This document shows, piece after piece, positions 43,233 to 49,835 of a DNA stretch of 55,300 nucleotides. The stretch's first letter is position 1. Every line of letters begins with the position of its first letter. The notes beneath the pieces are model-generated. The model was given only the letters and a program-made list of their open reading frames with translations. It had not been told where the DNA came from and did no database searches. The stretch lies in contig CALDYP010000015.1 in the NCBI GenBank assembly GCA_937944445.1, positions 1 to 55,300 of the forward strand, written 5' to 3'. Both the position numbers and the translations under genes were made by a program. The DNA comes from an uncultured Anaerolineae bacterium. Its GTDB lineage: Bacteria > Chloroflexota > Anaerolineae > Aggregatilineales > Phototrophicaceae.

Positions 43233-44587
43233 AGCACCTCGACCGCGCCGCGGTAGCGACCGAGGTAGGCGAGCTGGTCGTCTAGCAGCACGCGCAGCGC
43301 GTAGCCGTCCGCCCCACGCACCCCCAACGCCAGCGGGGCATCGCCCACGAACGCCTCGCGTGACCAGCGCTGTTCCCTGCCGTCAGCGTGGGTGACGATC
43401 AACGTCAGGGTGAAGCGATCCTCGTGCAGGCGGGCGGGGTTGAAGTGCAGCTCAATCCGATCAGCAGTCAGCCGTGCATGGGTGATGTACAGGCGCTTGT
43501 GGTTGAAGAGCATGAAATCGGTGCGCGCGGTGACTTTGTCGCGCCACTTTGCCCACAGCGGCGCGGGCAGCAGATGCGCCAGCGTCTCATAGTCGGCCTC
43601 GCTGCGCAGCCAGATCATCTGCAGCGCCTCGAGCGTGATCGCCTCTGGCAGCAGCACCTGCGCCTCACGATGTCGCAGGATTTCGCCCTTCTCGTCTTGG
43701 CGCATCCAACTATCGTGGTAGATCTGCTCAAAGGGCAGCTCAGCGAAGGCGCGTGCGGTGGCGTAGGTGGCTGCGCCGCTGGCCGGGTCGCCATCGCTGA
43801 AGTGGGCTTTGGGGTGCAGCAGGATCGTCTCTAGGTCGAACATCAGCCACACCGGCGATTGTAGACAGCCGTTCAAAGCGTGTGACGCGGGGTAATACCC
43901 CTCACGGTCGAAGAAGGCCGGGGTGCGTGGCCGAAAGCTGAGCCGCACGTAGCGATCCCACTGGGTGCGCGCTTTGGGGTCGCGCAGGCGCGGCGCAACC
44001 AGCCGCCCGCTGCTCAGCAGCTCCGGCAGGTCGTGCAGCGTCACCGCGTGGAACAAGAAATACGTCCACCACTGGCGCAGGCCCCACGGCTCGGCGCGTA
44101 AGGCGCGCACCGCGCGGCGGAAAGCTGCCGCTGTGCGGCGCTCGATGGCAGTGCGCCCAGCGGATGCCGCTATAGGCGGAACCTCGGCGATGAAGGCACG
44201 GCTGGCCGCTAGGTCGCTGAGCAGGTCGCGCAGGTTGTCGGCGTAGCGTTCCTCGGCGCTGAAGTCAATCGCGTTGAGGTGTTCAAGGTGCAGCGGCGGT
44301 TCAGCGTCAGGCTGAACGCGAATCGGGATGAGCTTCTTGCCCTTGCGCAGCGCGCGCAGCTGCTCCATCCGACACCACTTAGACGCCTGCGAGCCGCTGC
44401 TAAGCAGCGCCAACATCACCTCACACGTGTCGATGGCGTGTTCGATGTTCTCGGTGAAGCTGCCGCCTAACTCAATCTGACGCTGGTCGAGCCACACGCT
44501 GAAGCCGGCGCTCTGCAAATCAGCTTGCAGCCGCTGTGCCAGATTATAACCATCTGCCCGCGCATAGGAGATAAAAACTTGCGCCAT
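43229..44587 (-). CDS. TIR domain fused to a DarT-like (DUF4433) ADP-ribosyltransferase fold
   Basis: Counting from the ATG at 44587 (452 residues). Residues 1-125 are a TIR domain: QVFISYARADG (3-13), FSVWLDQRQI (29-38), and SKWCRMEQL with the likely NADase Glu75, then KKLIPI. Residues about 165-330 follow the DarT order: FHAVTLHDLPELLSSGRL (179-196), YVRLSFRPRTPAFF (213-226), AHFSDGDPASGAATY and the final HREAQVLLPE. In DarT this last element is AEFLV with the catalytic Glu; here it is AQVLL (Gln310), so transferase activity may be lost or altered. A C-terminal beta-rich region (about 345-452) is unassigned. The frame also opens at 44617. No macrodomain (DarG) gene is nearby. Confidence 0.8.
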   Translation of the reverse strand: MAQVFISYARADGYNLAQRLQADLQSAGFSVWLDQRQIELGGSFTENIEHAIDTCEVMLALLSSGSQASKWCRMEQLRALRKGKKLIPIRVQPDAEPPLHLEHLNAIDFSAEERYADNLRDLLSDLAASRAFIAEVPPIAASAGRTAIERRTAAAFRRAVRALRAEPWGLRQWWTYFLFHAVTLHDLPELLSSGRLVAPRLRDPKARTQWDRYVRLSFRPRTPAFFDREGYYPASHALNGCLQSPVWLMFDLETILLHPKAHFSDGDPASGAATYATARAFAELPFEQIYHDSWMRQDEKGEILRHREAQVLLPEAITLEALQMIWLRSEADYETLAHLLPAPLWAKWRDKVTARTDFMLFNHKRLYITHARLTADRIELHFNPARLHEDRFTLTLIVTHADGREQRWSREAFVGDAPLALGVRGADGYALRVLLDDQLAYLGRYRGAVEVL

Positions 44588-44652
44588 TCTAATTCTCGTA
44601 CTTTCTTTAGGGTTCATTATGGCGCGTGAACAGCCTCACCTGCAACGCTCTA

Positions 44653-44660
44653 ATTCTGTT
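44653..44660. other. Left copy of MITE target-site duplication
   Basis: ATTCTGTT, repeated exactly at 44775-44782, flanks the 114-bp element. Confidence 0.9.
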
Positions 44661-44774
44661 GGGAGTGTCTAAATTCGAACAGAAGACTCATCCAGCCCGC
44701 GCCCTAGCCGAGTGCGTGAGCGCTCGGCGCGACGGTGAAGGCCGATGACTGTCTGGTTACCTTTAGACACTCCC
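44661..44774. mobile_element. 114-bp MITE with IS256-like inverted ends
   Basis: Perfect 13-bp inverted ends GGGAGTGTCTAAA (44661-44673) and TTTAGACACTCCC (44762-44774) enclose non-coding DNA and are bounded by identical 8-bp repeats ATTCTGTT. End sequence and duplication length fit the IS256 family, which would supply the transposase in trans. The interior includes the hairpin GCCGAGTGC-GTGA-GCGCTCGGC, shared with the 71-bp repeat family. It sits in the 307-bp gap between the TIR-DarT gene and the rightward TIR-like gene, upstream of both. Confidence 0.93.
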
Positions 44775-44853
44775 ATTCTGTTTCAAAGAAGGGATTACTT
44801 TATCCATAATTTATTTGCTATTTAAAGTTAAGAATTTGTGCCACATCTGTCAT

Positions 44854-44883
44854 TTGAATTTAATCAAACAATTCCATTATAAT
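44854..44883 (+). promoter_or_regulatory. Promoter of the first TIR-like gene
   Basis: TTGAAT (44854-44859) and TATAAT (44878-44883) are separated by 18 bases in an AT-rich stretch, about 40 bases before the gene. Confidence 0.7.
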
Positions 44884-44885
44884 GT

Positions 44886-44896
44886 GTACTTAGTAC
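44886..44896. promoter_or_regulatory. 11-bp palindrome at the start of transcription
   Basis: GTACTTAGTAC lies just downstream of the TATAAT, overlapping the expected transcription start, and is followed by a partial repeat TACTTTAGTA. Its position suits a repressor site. Confidence 0.5.
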
Positions 44897-44924
44897 TTTA
44901 GTAACGGATTCGGCTGGAAACACG

Positions 44925-45422
44925 ATGGAAGCACGCTCACTGCTAGAGATCGAACGCAAACGGGCCACAGTGCGCAAATATCTGTTTGAAGACCCAAACA
45001 GCGCTCGGCTTTGGGCAATCGTGAACGACTTGCTCGCGCCGGATCATGTTCGGCTCGCGGCCAGTCATGGGATCGTGATCGTCTGCCGGGCAAGCGTTGA
45101 ACCACAAGCGCGCAAGCTGGCGCAACATCTACAGAGCCGAGGCTTTGAAGCCGTGGTGCGGGTTACAGGGCAGCACGCTGCTCTAGGTACAACCATCGTG
45201 ACCGCCGGCGTTGTGATACTGATATTGGGGGCGCGGAGGGATTTTGACCCTGAGATGCAGCACAGCTATAAGACGGCCATGCTGATGGGCAAAGTGCTGT
45301 TAGCCGTCGTGCACAGCTTGGATGACCTGCCAAACCTGCTCTTTGACCTGCCGCCTCTGTTCTGGTCGCGTGATCTCGAACACGTCCAGCACACCCTCGA
45401 CACGCTGCTGATCAGCGCGTGA
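44925..45422 (+). CDS. TIR-like single-domain protein without catalytic Glu (paralogue 1)
   Basis: A 165-residue protein. After a helical N-terminus (1-45), residues 46-155 follow the TIR alternation: GIVIVCRAS strand, PQARKLAQHLQSRGFEAVV helix-strand, AGVVILILGA strand, HSYKTAMLMGKVLLAVV helix-strand, and LPNLLFDLPPL. When the MGK and KGK turns of this and the TIR-DarT gene are aligned, the catalytic Glu position is Ser. It may be a binding rather than a catalytic module. It has its own promoter, and the second paralogue follows 167 bp later. Confidence 0.62.
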   Translation: MEARSLLEIERKRATVRKYLFEDPNSARLWAIVNDLLAPDHVRLAASHGIVIVCRASVEPQARKLAQHLQSRGFEAVVRVTGQHAALGTTIVTAGVVILILGARRDFDPEMQHSYKTAMLMGKVLLAVVHSLDDLPNLLFDLPPLFWSRDLEHVQHTLDTLLISA

Positions 45423-45439
45423 CCTGCTTCAGGGCCAGC

Positions 45440-45474
45440 GTTTTTGTATGTGAGGCATCTCACATTACAAAAAC
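45440..45474 (+). repeat. Long inverted repeat after the first TIR-like gene
   Basis: Arms GTTTTTGTATGTGAG and CTCACATTACAAAAAC pair with one bulged base around a GCAT loop. It starts 17 bases after the stop codon. The T/A-rich outer arms make it a possible terminator in both directions or a regulatory hairpin. Confidence 0.75.
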
Positions 45475-45589
45475 AGATTTGTGCTCGGGCTACGTTAGAA
45501 AAATGATGTGAAAAAGCGATTGCTCATTAAATAAATTTATCGCATTATATGTAACAGAAGTCATTTATAAGCTTTCGAGTTGGTGGAGT

Positions 45590-46093
45590 ATGTCGTATCT
45601 GGCTCATGCCGAGCAAGAACATCGTCGAGCGATGGCGCGTCATATCCTCGCGCAGGATCCGACCAACCAAGCGGTTCAATCTGCGTTGAGCGCGCTGCTC
45701 ACGCCGCAGCACTTGGCGGTGGCCGCACGTGAGGGCGTCTTGATCATCGCCCACGAGAACGACGCCTCGCCCGCGCGGGCGCTTGCCCAAGCGATGCGTG
45801 AAAAACATTTCGACGCTCACTGTGATCTCATCGGGGCGCGCCCGTCCTTGCACACCAACCTATCGCACGTCGGCGCTGTTGTGCTCATCTGTAACTGCCC
45901 TAGTCAGCACGAGAGCGCGCTGCGCCAGTGCTACGACAGAGCCATGTCACTGGGAAAAGTCGTCGTGCCAGTGGTTCATTGTGAGGACACGCTGCCGAAC
46001 CTGCTGTTCGACCTGCCGCCGTTGTGCATCAAAAGCGATCTATCTGAGGTGGCGGAGCGGCTGGTGGCCATGTTCAGCCCCGCCAGCCTGTAA
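45590..46093 (+). CDS. TIR-like single-domain protein without catalytic Glu (paralogue 2)
   Basis: A 167-residue paralogue of the preceding gene, with the same core: GVLIIAHENDASPARALAQAMREKHFDA, VGAVVLICNC, DRAMSLGKVVVPVVHCED, and the identical LPNLLFDLPPL. The position aligned to the TIR catalytic Glu is Cys. The region before it is AT-rich and holds TTGCTC and CATTAT 17 bases apart as a weak promoter candidate. The AlkA gene starts 3 bases after its stop, so these two are probably co-transcribed. Confidence 0.62.
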   Translation: MSYLAHAEQEHRRAMARHILAQDPTNQAVQSALSALLTPQHLAVAAREGVLIIAHENDASPARALAQAMREKHFDAHCDLIGARPSLHTNLSHVGAVVLICNCPSQHESALRQCYDRAMSLGKVVVPVVHCEDTLPNLLFDLPPLCIKSDLSEVAERLVAMFSPASL

Positions 46094-46096
46094 GCC

Positions 46097-47002
46097 TTGC
46101 TGCTTCCAGCGCCTCACCCGTACAGCTTTCAGCGGCTGATGGACGTTCTCAGCCGCTTTGCGGTGCGGCCCTACTTTCGCTTGACGCCTGACGCTTATTG
46201 GCGCGGCCTGCGGATCGGTGACGCGGTGGGCGTGGTGCATTTCTCAATAGCGGCGGACTGCCTGCGCGCTGAGCTGCACGGCTGGGACGCGCCGCCTGAG
46301 CCAAGTGCGCTGGCGTGGGCGGTGCGCGCGGTGAGCGGCCTGCACCCGGATCTGTCCTCGTTCTATGCCCGCGCGCGGGCGGACGCTGCCCTGTGGGGCT
46401 GGCTGGAGCCGCTGGCCGGCCTGCCTGTGTTCAGCTGCGCCGACCTCTACGAGGCGCTCGTCACGACGATCATCGAACAGCACATCAGTTGGACGGCGGC
46501 GCTGGGCATACAGGGGCGCTTGGCCGCGCTGTTCGGCACGCCGATCGCAACGCCGGTTGGGGTGATCTATGCGCCCCCTGCCCCGCAGCAGATCGCTGCG
46601 CTCACCCGCGCTGACCTCGCCCCGCTCAAGCTGACGACGGCGCGGCTCGACCTACTGATCCGCATTAGTCAGATGGTGGCAGAGGGCGCGTTCAGCGGCT
46701 GGGAAGAGGCCGACCCGCAGGCGCTCTATCAAACGCTGCTGGGCATAAAAGGCATTGGCCACTGGACGGCGACCGTCACTGTGGGGCGGGCGCTGGGCGT
46801 GCAGCCGCACGTCAACGACAACGACGCAGCGCTGCAAGCGGCGGTGAACGCCTTCTTCTATCAGCGGGCGGGGCGGGCGACCCTAATCGAGACGCGCGCC
46901 GCCTTTGCCCCCTACGGCGCGGACGCCCCGCTGATTGCTCAACTGCTCATGCTGCGTTGGGTGATCGCTCGATACCCGTCGCAGCCTTTCGACGTAAAAT
47001 GA
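46097..47002 (+). CDS. DNA-3-methyladenine glycosylase II (AlkA-like)
   Basis: A 301-residue base-excision glycosylase of the HhH-GPD superfamily, which removes alkylated bases. The helix-hairpin-helix is LLGIKGIGHWTATV (214-227), followed by the catalytic Asp in VNDNDAAL (Asp243). The N-terminal region (1-95) matches the AlkA N-terminal beta domain. A TTG start at 46097 puts it 3 bases after the second TIR-like gene; there is no strong ribosome site, which suggests coupling to that gene. Its place beside a DarT-like gene raises the untested idea that it acts on modified bases made there. Confidence 0.87.
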   Translation: MLLPAPHPYSFQRLMDVLSRFAVRPYFRLTPDAYWRGLRIGDAVGVVHFSIAADCLRAELHGWDAPPEPSALAWAVRAVSGLHPDLSSFYARARADAALWGWLEPLAGLPVFSCADLYEALVTTIIEQHISWTAALGIQGRLAALFGTPIATPVGVIYAPPAPQQIAALTRADLAPLKLTTARLDLLIRISQMVAEGAFSGWEEADPQALYQTLLGIKGIGHWTATVTVGRALGVQPHVNDNDAALQAAVNAFFYQRAGRATLIETRAAFAPYGADAPLIAQLLMLRWVIARYPSQPFDVK

Positions 47003-47035
47003 GCGTAACGATTGTAGAGTGAGGTGCTCACAGCT

Positions 47036-48190
47036 ATGACAAGCTTCATCCCTCCATCTTTCGAGAAAGAAAAGCGCAAGGAAAAGGAAAAACGGGCCAA
47101 TCAATCGATCTGGCCTCTGGCGTGGCTGATGGCTGCGCTGGCGATCTCCGGCGCAATCACGTTCTTCACCACGCCGCAGGGGGTGCGCCCTACGCCAACC
47201 CCGACGTGGACGCCGCCCACGCCGGCAGTGGTGGCCTTTAACGCCCCTGTGGAGGGAGCGTTCCCCCAAAGCAGCGTGAGCGCCCAGCAGGATTGGCTGG
47301 CACAAGTGGCATGGCATGAGCGCGATCTGCGCTGGCGAGCGTTCCGTGCGGACGAAAACGGCCAGTGGCTGCCGGTGAGCGGCGGAACGTTCGAGTTCCC
47401 GCATCCCATCACCCGCGCCGACATCAGCCCCGACGGCCAATGGCTGCTCGTCATGCTCGCTGATGGCAGTCAGAGTCAGGCGCTCTTCATGCGCACGGAT
47501 GGCATGCTCACCCAAGTAGACACCAACACGCCACATGCTGCGCTCAGCCTAGATGGCAAGCGAGCAGTGGTCGGCGACGCCGCGGGAAAGATCACGTTCT
47601 ACAGCATCACGGAAAGCGGCGCGCTCATCGCTGAGGTGATCTTGCCGCAGTCGGCGGGGCTGCAAGCGCTGGCGCTGCAAGAGGGGGGACTGATCATGCG
47701 TGATGGGAGGAACCTTATGCGCTATGACAACTTCAGAAGCGCTTCTGTCACTGCCGCGCCGCTGATCTCAGCCGATCAAACGCTCAGTTTGCTGCTGCTG
47801 CCGAGCGGGGAGGCCGCCGTCTTGACCGCCTCAGCCGTGACGATCTACGACTTTCAGGGCGGCTATCGGCGCTATGAGCTAGGCCGACTAGTGCAGACGC
47901 AGCACAACGCGCTGATCGCCAGCCGCACCGCGTCACGCCTCGCCGTCCTGCACCCGGACGGCCTGACGCTCATCCGCATCGACGACAGCAGCCCGCTGAC
48001 GCCCGACGCCAACCAAGCCGCCCTGAGCTTCTGGCCGATTGAGGGCGTGCAGTCGGCTGCCTTTGTGGACGACACCAACCTGTTAGCTGTGAGCACCGAG
48101 GGCGGCCTGCACCTGCTGCGTGACGGGCAGATCGTCCAGACGCTGCCGAACGAGTGGCCGATCACGGCGTCTGCGCCTAGCGGTCGATGA
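47036..48190 (+). CDS. Membrane-anchored propeller-like protein
   Basis: A 384-residue protein: a Lys/Glu-rich cytoplasmic start (about 8-24), one membrane helix (about 28-48), a Pro/Thr linker (about 52-66), and an external domain with blade-like units such as ADISPDGQWLLVMLADG and AALSLDGKRAVVGDAAG, which resemble WD40 or TolB-type propellers. It has GAGGTG before the ATG. It converges with the next gene, overlapping it by 14 bp. Function unknown. Confidence 0.75.
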   Translation: MTSFIPPSFEKEKRKEKEKRANQSIWPLAWLMAALAISGAITFFTTPQGVRPTPTPTWTPPTPAVVAFNAPVEGAFPQSSVSAQQDWLAQVAWHERDLRWRAFRADENGQWLPVSGGTFEFPHPITRADISPDGQWLLVMLADGSQSQALFMRTDGMLTQVDTNTPHAALSLDGKRAVVGDAAGKITFYSITESGALIAEVILPQSAGLQALALQEGGLIMRDGRNLMRYDNFRSASVTAAPLISADQTLSLLLLPSGEAAVLTASAVTIYDFQGGYRRYELGRLVQTQHNALIASRTASRLAVLHPDGLTLIRIDDSSPLTPDANQAALSFWPIEGVQSAAFVDDTNLLAVSTEGGLHLLRDGQIVQTLPNEWPITASAPSGR

Positions 48191-48647
48191 GGCGCAGCCG
48201 CCGCTCCAGCGCGTCGATCAGCGCAGAAGTAGGGGGGACGCTGCCGCTGGAGCGGGCATAGCAGGCCGCAGCAAAGGCCAGCCCCACGCTGAACTCATAG
48301 CGCGGGCCGGGCGGGTCGTCCGCCACAATGACGAACCGCGCCCCTTCACTTGGGAGGTGATGCGCGCTGTCGAGCATCTGCCATGCAGCGATCAGGGGGC
48401 GCGCCCACGGCGGCAGCAGGCGGCCGGCTGCGTTCTGGCGTTTGGCGATGCTGGCCGCGTTGAAGATCACCTGCGCTTCCCAATCAGGCACGTGCACCTG
48501 CCAGCGCTCATGGTGGCCCCACACCCCTGCCAACCACACCTCGCGCCCCGCCACGCCCATCATGACCTCTGGCGGCTGCTGAGTGAGCGCCTCAAACGCC
48601 ACGAGCAGCCGCAGGGGCGGGTTGATGTTGTTGGGGTCGTTGGTCAT
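48177..48647 (-). CDS. Small protein resembling the N-terminal part of GHMP kinases
   Basis: A 156-residue protein. GVAGREVWLAGVWGHHERWQ (about 31-50) resembles the APGRVNLIGEH start of galactokinase-like GHMP kinases, and ADDPPGPRYEFSVGLAFAAAC (about 109-129) resembles their PxGxGLSSSAA phosphate loop, although the Ser/Gly residues of that loop are mostly replaced. At half the usual length and with a changed loop it is probably not an active kinase. This reading is tentative. The frame overlaps the convergent gene by 14 bp. Confidence 0.5.
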   Translation of the reverse strand: MTNDPNNINPPLRLLVAFEALTQQPPEVMMGVAGREVWLAGVWGHHERWQVHVPDWEAQVIFNAASIAKRQNAAGRLLPPWARPLIAAWQMLDSAHHLPSEGARFVIVADDPPGPRYEFSVGLAFAAACYARSSGSVPPTSALIDALERRLRLIDR

Positions 48648-48668
48648 GGCTGCTCCTCACTTAAACAT

Positions 48669-48756
48669 GGCCGAGCGCTGAAGCACTCGGCTAAGGTGCG
48701 CCCCCTGACGGGGGCTTCAGCCGCGGGCGTGGCTCAGGCCGCCGAGCGCTGAAGCC
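48669..48756. repeat. 71-bp-period repeat, copy at 48.7 kb
   Basis: CCGAGCGCTGAAGC occurs at 48671 and 48742, 71 bases apart. Between lies TGACGGGGGCTTCAGCCGCG-like sequence and TGGCTCAGGCCG. The same unit, cut at another point and on the opposite strand, is at 39533-39615. It fills the gap before the tsaC stop. Confidence 0.87.
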
Positions 48757-48767
48757 TCTGCTGGCGC

Positions 48768-49823
48768 TCACTCGACCTGCACGACGCGGCCTTCGGCGGC
48801 CCGCCACAGCCGATCCCATAGGGCGAGGCCGAGGCCAACTTGGGCCGGCGCGCGCGCGAGGATCACGTCCGTGCTGCGCTCCAGCTGGCGCAGCACAGCA
48901 AACAGGCGATTGGCTGCCTCGCCGTCATCTGCCCCGAGCGAGACGACTGTCACCCCCGCGGGCAGGTCAAGCGGCGCGTGGCCGATCACCAGCGCGGCGA
49001 CGGCTGCGCCGCGTGCGATCTGTTCCGCCGCGTGGCGTGCCATGCGCGCGCTCACGGCGTTCGGGCTGCCGCTGAACAGAATCAACTCCGCTTCTGGCGA
49101 GTAGTGTTTGAGCAGCGTGCCCGGCGCGGGGGCGGTCTGGCCCTCGGTCATCGTCAGGGTGCGCAGCGTCAGGTCGGGCAGCAGCGCGCGCAGCGCCTCC
49201 ACGGGCACGCCGCCCGGTCGCAGCACCGCCGGCGGGTCACTCGTCAGGTCAAGGATGGTAGACTCGACGCCGATCGTGGCGGGGCCGCCGTCCAGCACGA
49301 CATCGACGCGCCCCGCGAGGTCGGCCAGCACGTGATCGGCGGTGGTGGGGCTGGGTCGGCTGAAGCGGTTGGCGCTGGGGGCGGCAATCGGCGCGTTGGC
49401 CGCGCGGATGAGCGCCTGCGCCACCGGGTGCGACGGCACGCGCACCGCCACGGTCGGCTGACCAGCGGTGACCAAATCCGGCACGCGCGCCGAACGCGGC
49501 AGCACCAGCGTCAGCGGGCCGGGCCAGAAGCGCACGGCCAAATCAGCCACCGCAGGCGGAATGGCGTCCACGAGCGGCGGCAGGTCGGCAAGGTCGGCGA
49601 TGTGGACGATGAGCGGGTCGGTGCTGGGGCGCTGCTTGGCGCGGAAGATGCGCGCGACGGCCTCCGCGTTGAGGGCGTGCGCCCCCAACCCGTAGACGGT
49701 CTCCGTCGGGAAGGCGACCAACCCGCCCGACAGGATGACCTGTGCCGCGCGCGTCATCGTCGCCGGCTCGGGCGCGGTGGGGTCAACGGTCAGCAGCAGG
49801 GTCGTACTTACGGGGTCTGTCAT
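48768..49823 (-). CDS. tsaC: L-threonylcarbamoyladenylate synthase (Sua5/TsaC type)
   Basis: Makes threonylcarbamoyl-AMP from threonine, bicarbonate and ATP for the t6A37 modification of tRNA. The YrdC domain (about 18-205) has FPTETVYGLGAHAL, RIFRAKQRPSTDPLIVHI and APSANRFSRPSPT; the Sua5 extension (about 228-345) contains APGTLLKHYSPEAEL, so this is the long Sua5 form (351 residues). The ATG at 49823 lies 6 bases after a perfect TATAAT, implying leaderless translation; the frame opens further at 49841. It follows sat in the same direction. Confidence 0.95.
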   Translation of the reverse strand: MTDPVSTTLLLTVDPTAPEPATMTRAAQVILSGGLVAFPTETVYGLGAHALNAEAVARIFRAKQRPSTDPLIVHIADLADLPPLVDAIPPAVADLAVRFWPGPLTLVLPRSARVPDLVTAGQPTVAVRVPSHPVAQALIRAANAPIAAPSANRFSRPSPTTADHVLADLAGRVDVVLDGGPATIGVESTILDLTSDPPAVLRPGGVPVEALRALLPDLTLRTLTMTEGQTAPAPGTLLKHYSPEAELILFSGSPNAVSARMARHAAEQIARGAAVAALVIGHAPLDLPAGVTVVSLGADDGEAANRLFAVLRQLERSTDVILARAPAQVGLGLALWDRLWRAAEGRVVQVE

Positions 49824-49829
49824 AGGGCC

Positions 49830-49835
49830 ATTATA
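49830..49835 (-). promoter_or_regulatory. -10 element overlapping the sat stop codon, leaderless tsaC promoter
   Basis: TATAAT on the minus strand ends six bases before the tsaC ATG, placing transcription start at the initiation codon. The sat stop TAA (49833-49831) lies within it. The -35 region is not clear. Confidence 0.55.

Noticed and set aside
44925..46093. Response-regulator receiver domains
   Set aside because: The acidic pair, phospho-Asp and Lys of receiver domains are missing.
43229..47002. Classical DarTG toxin-antitoxin pair
   Set aside because: No macrodomain DarG gene, and the DarT-like active-site Glu is Gln.
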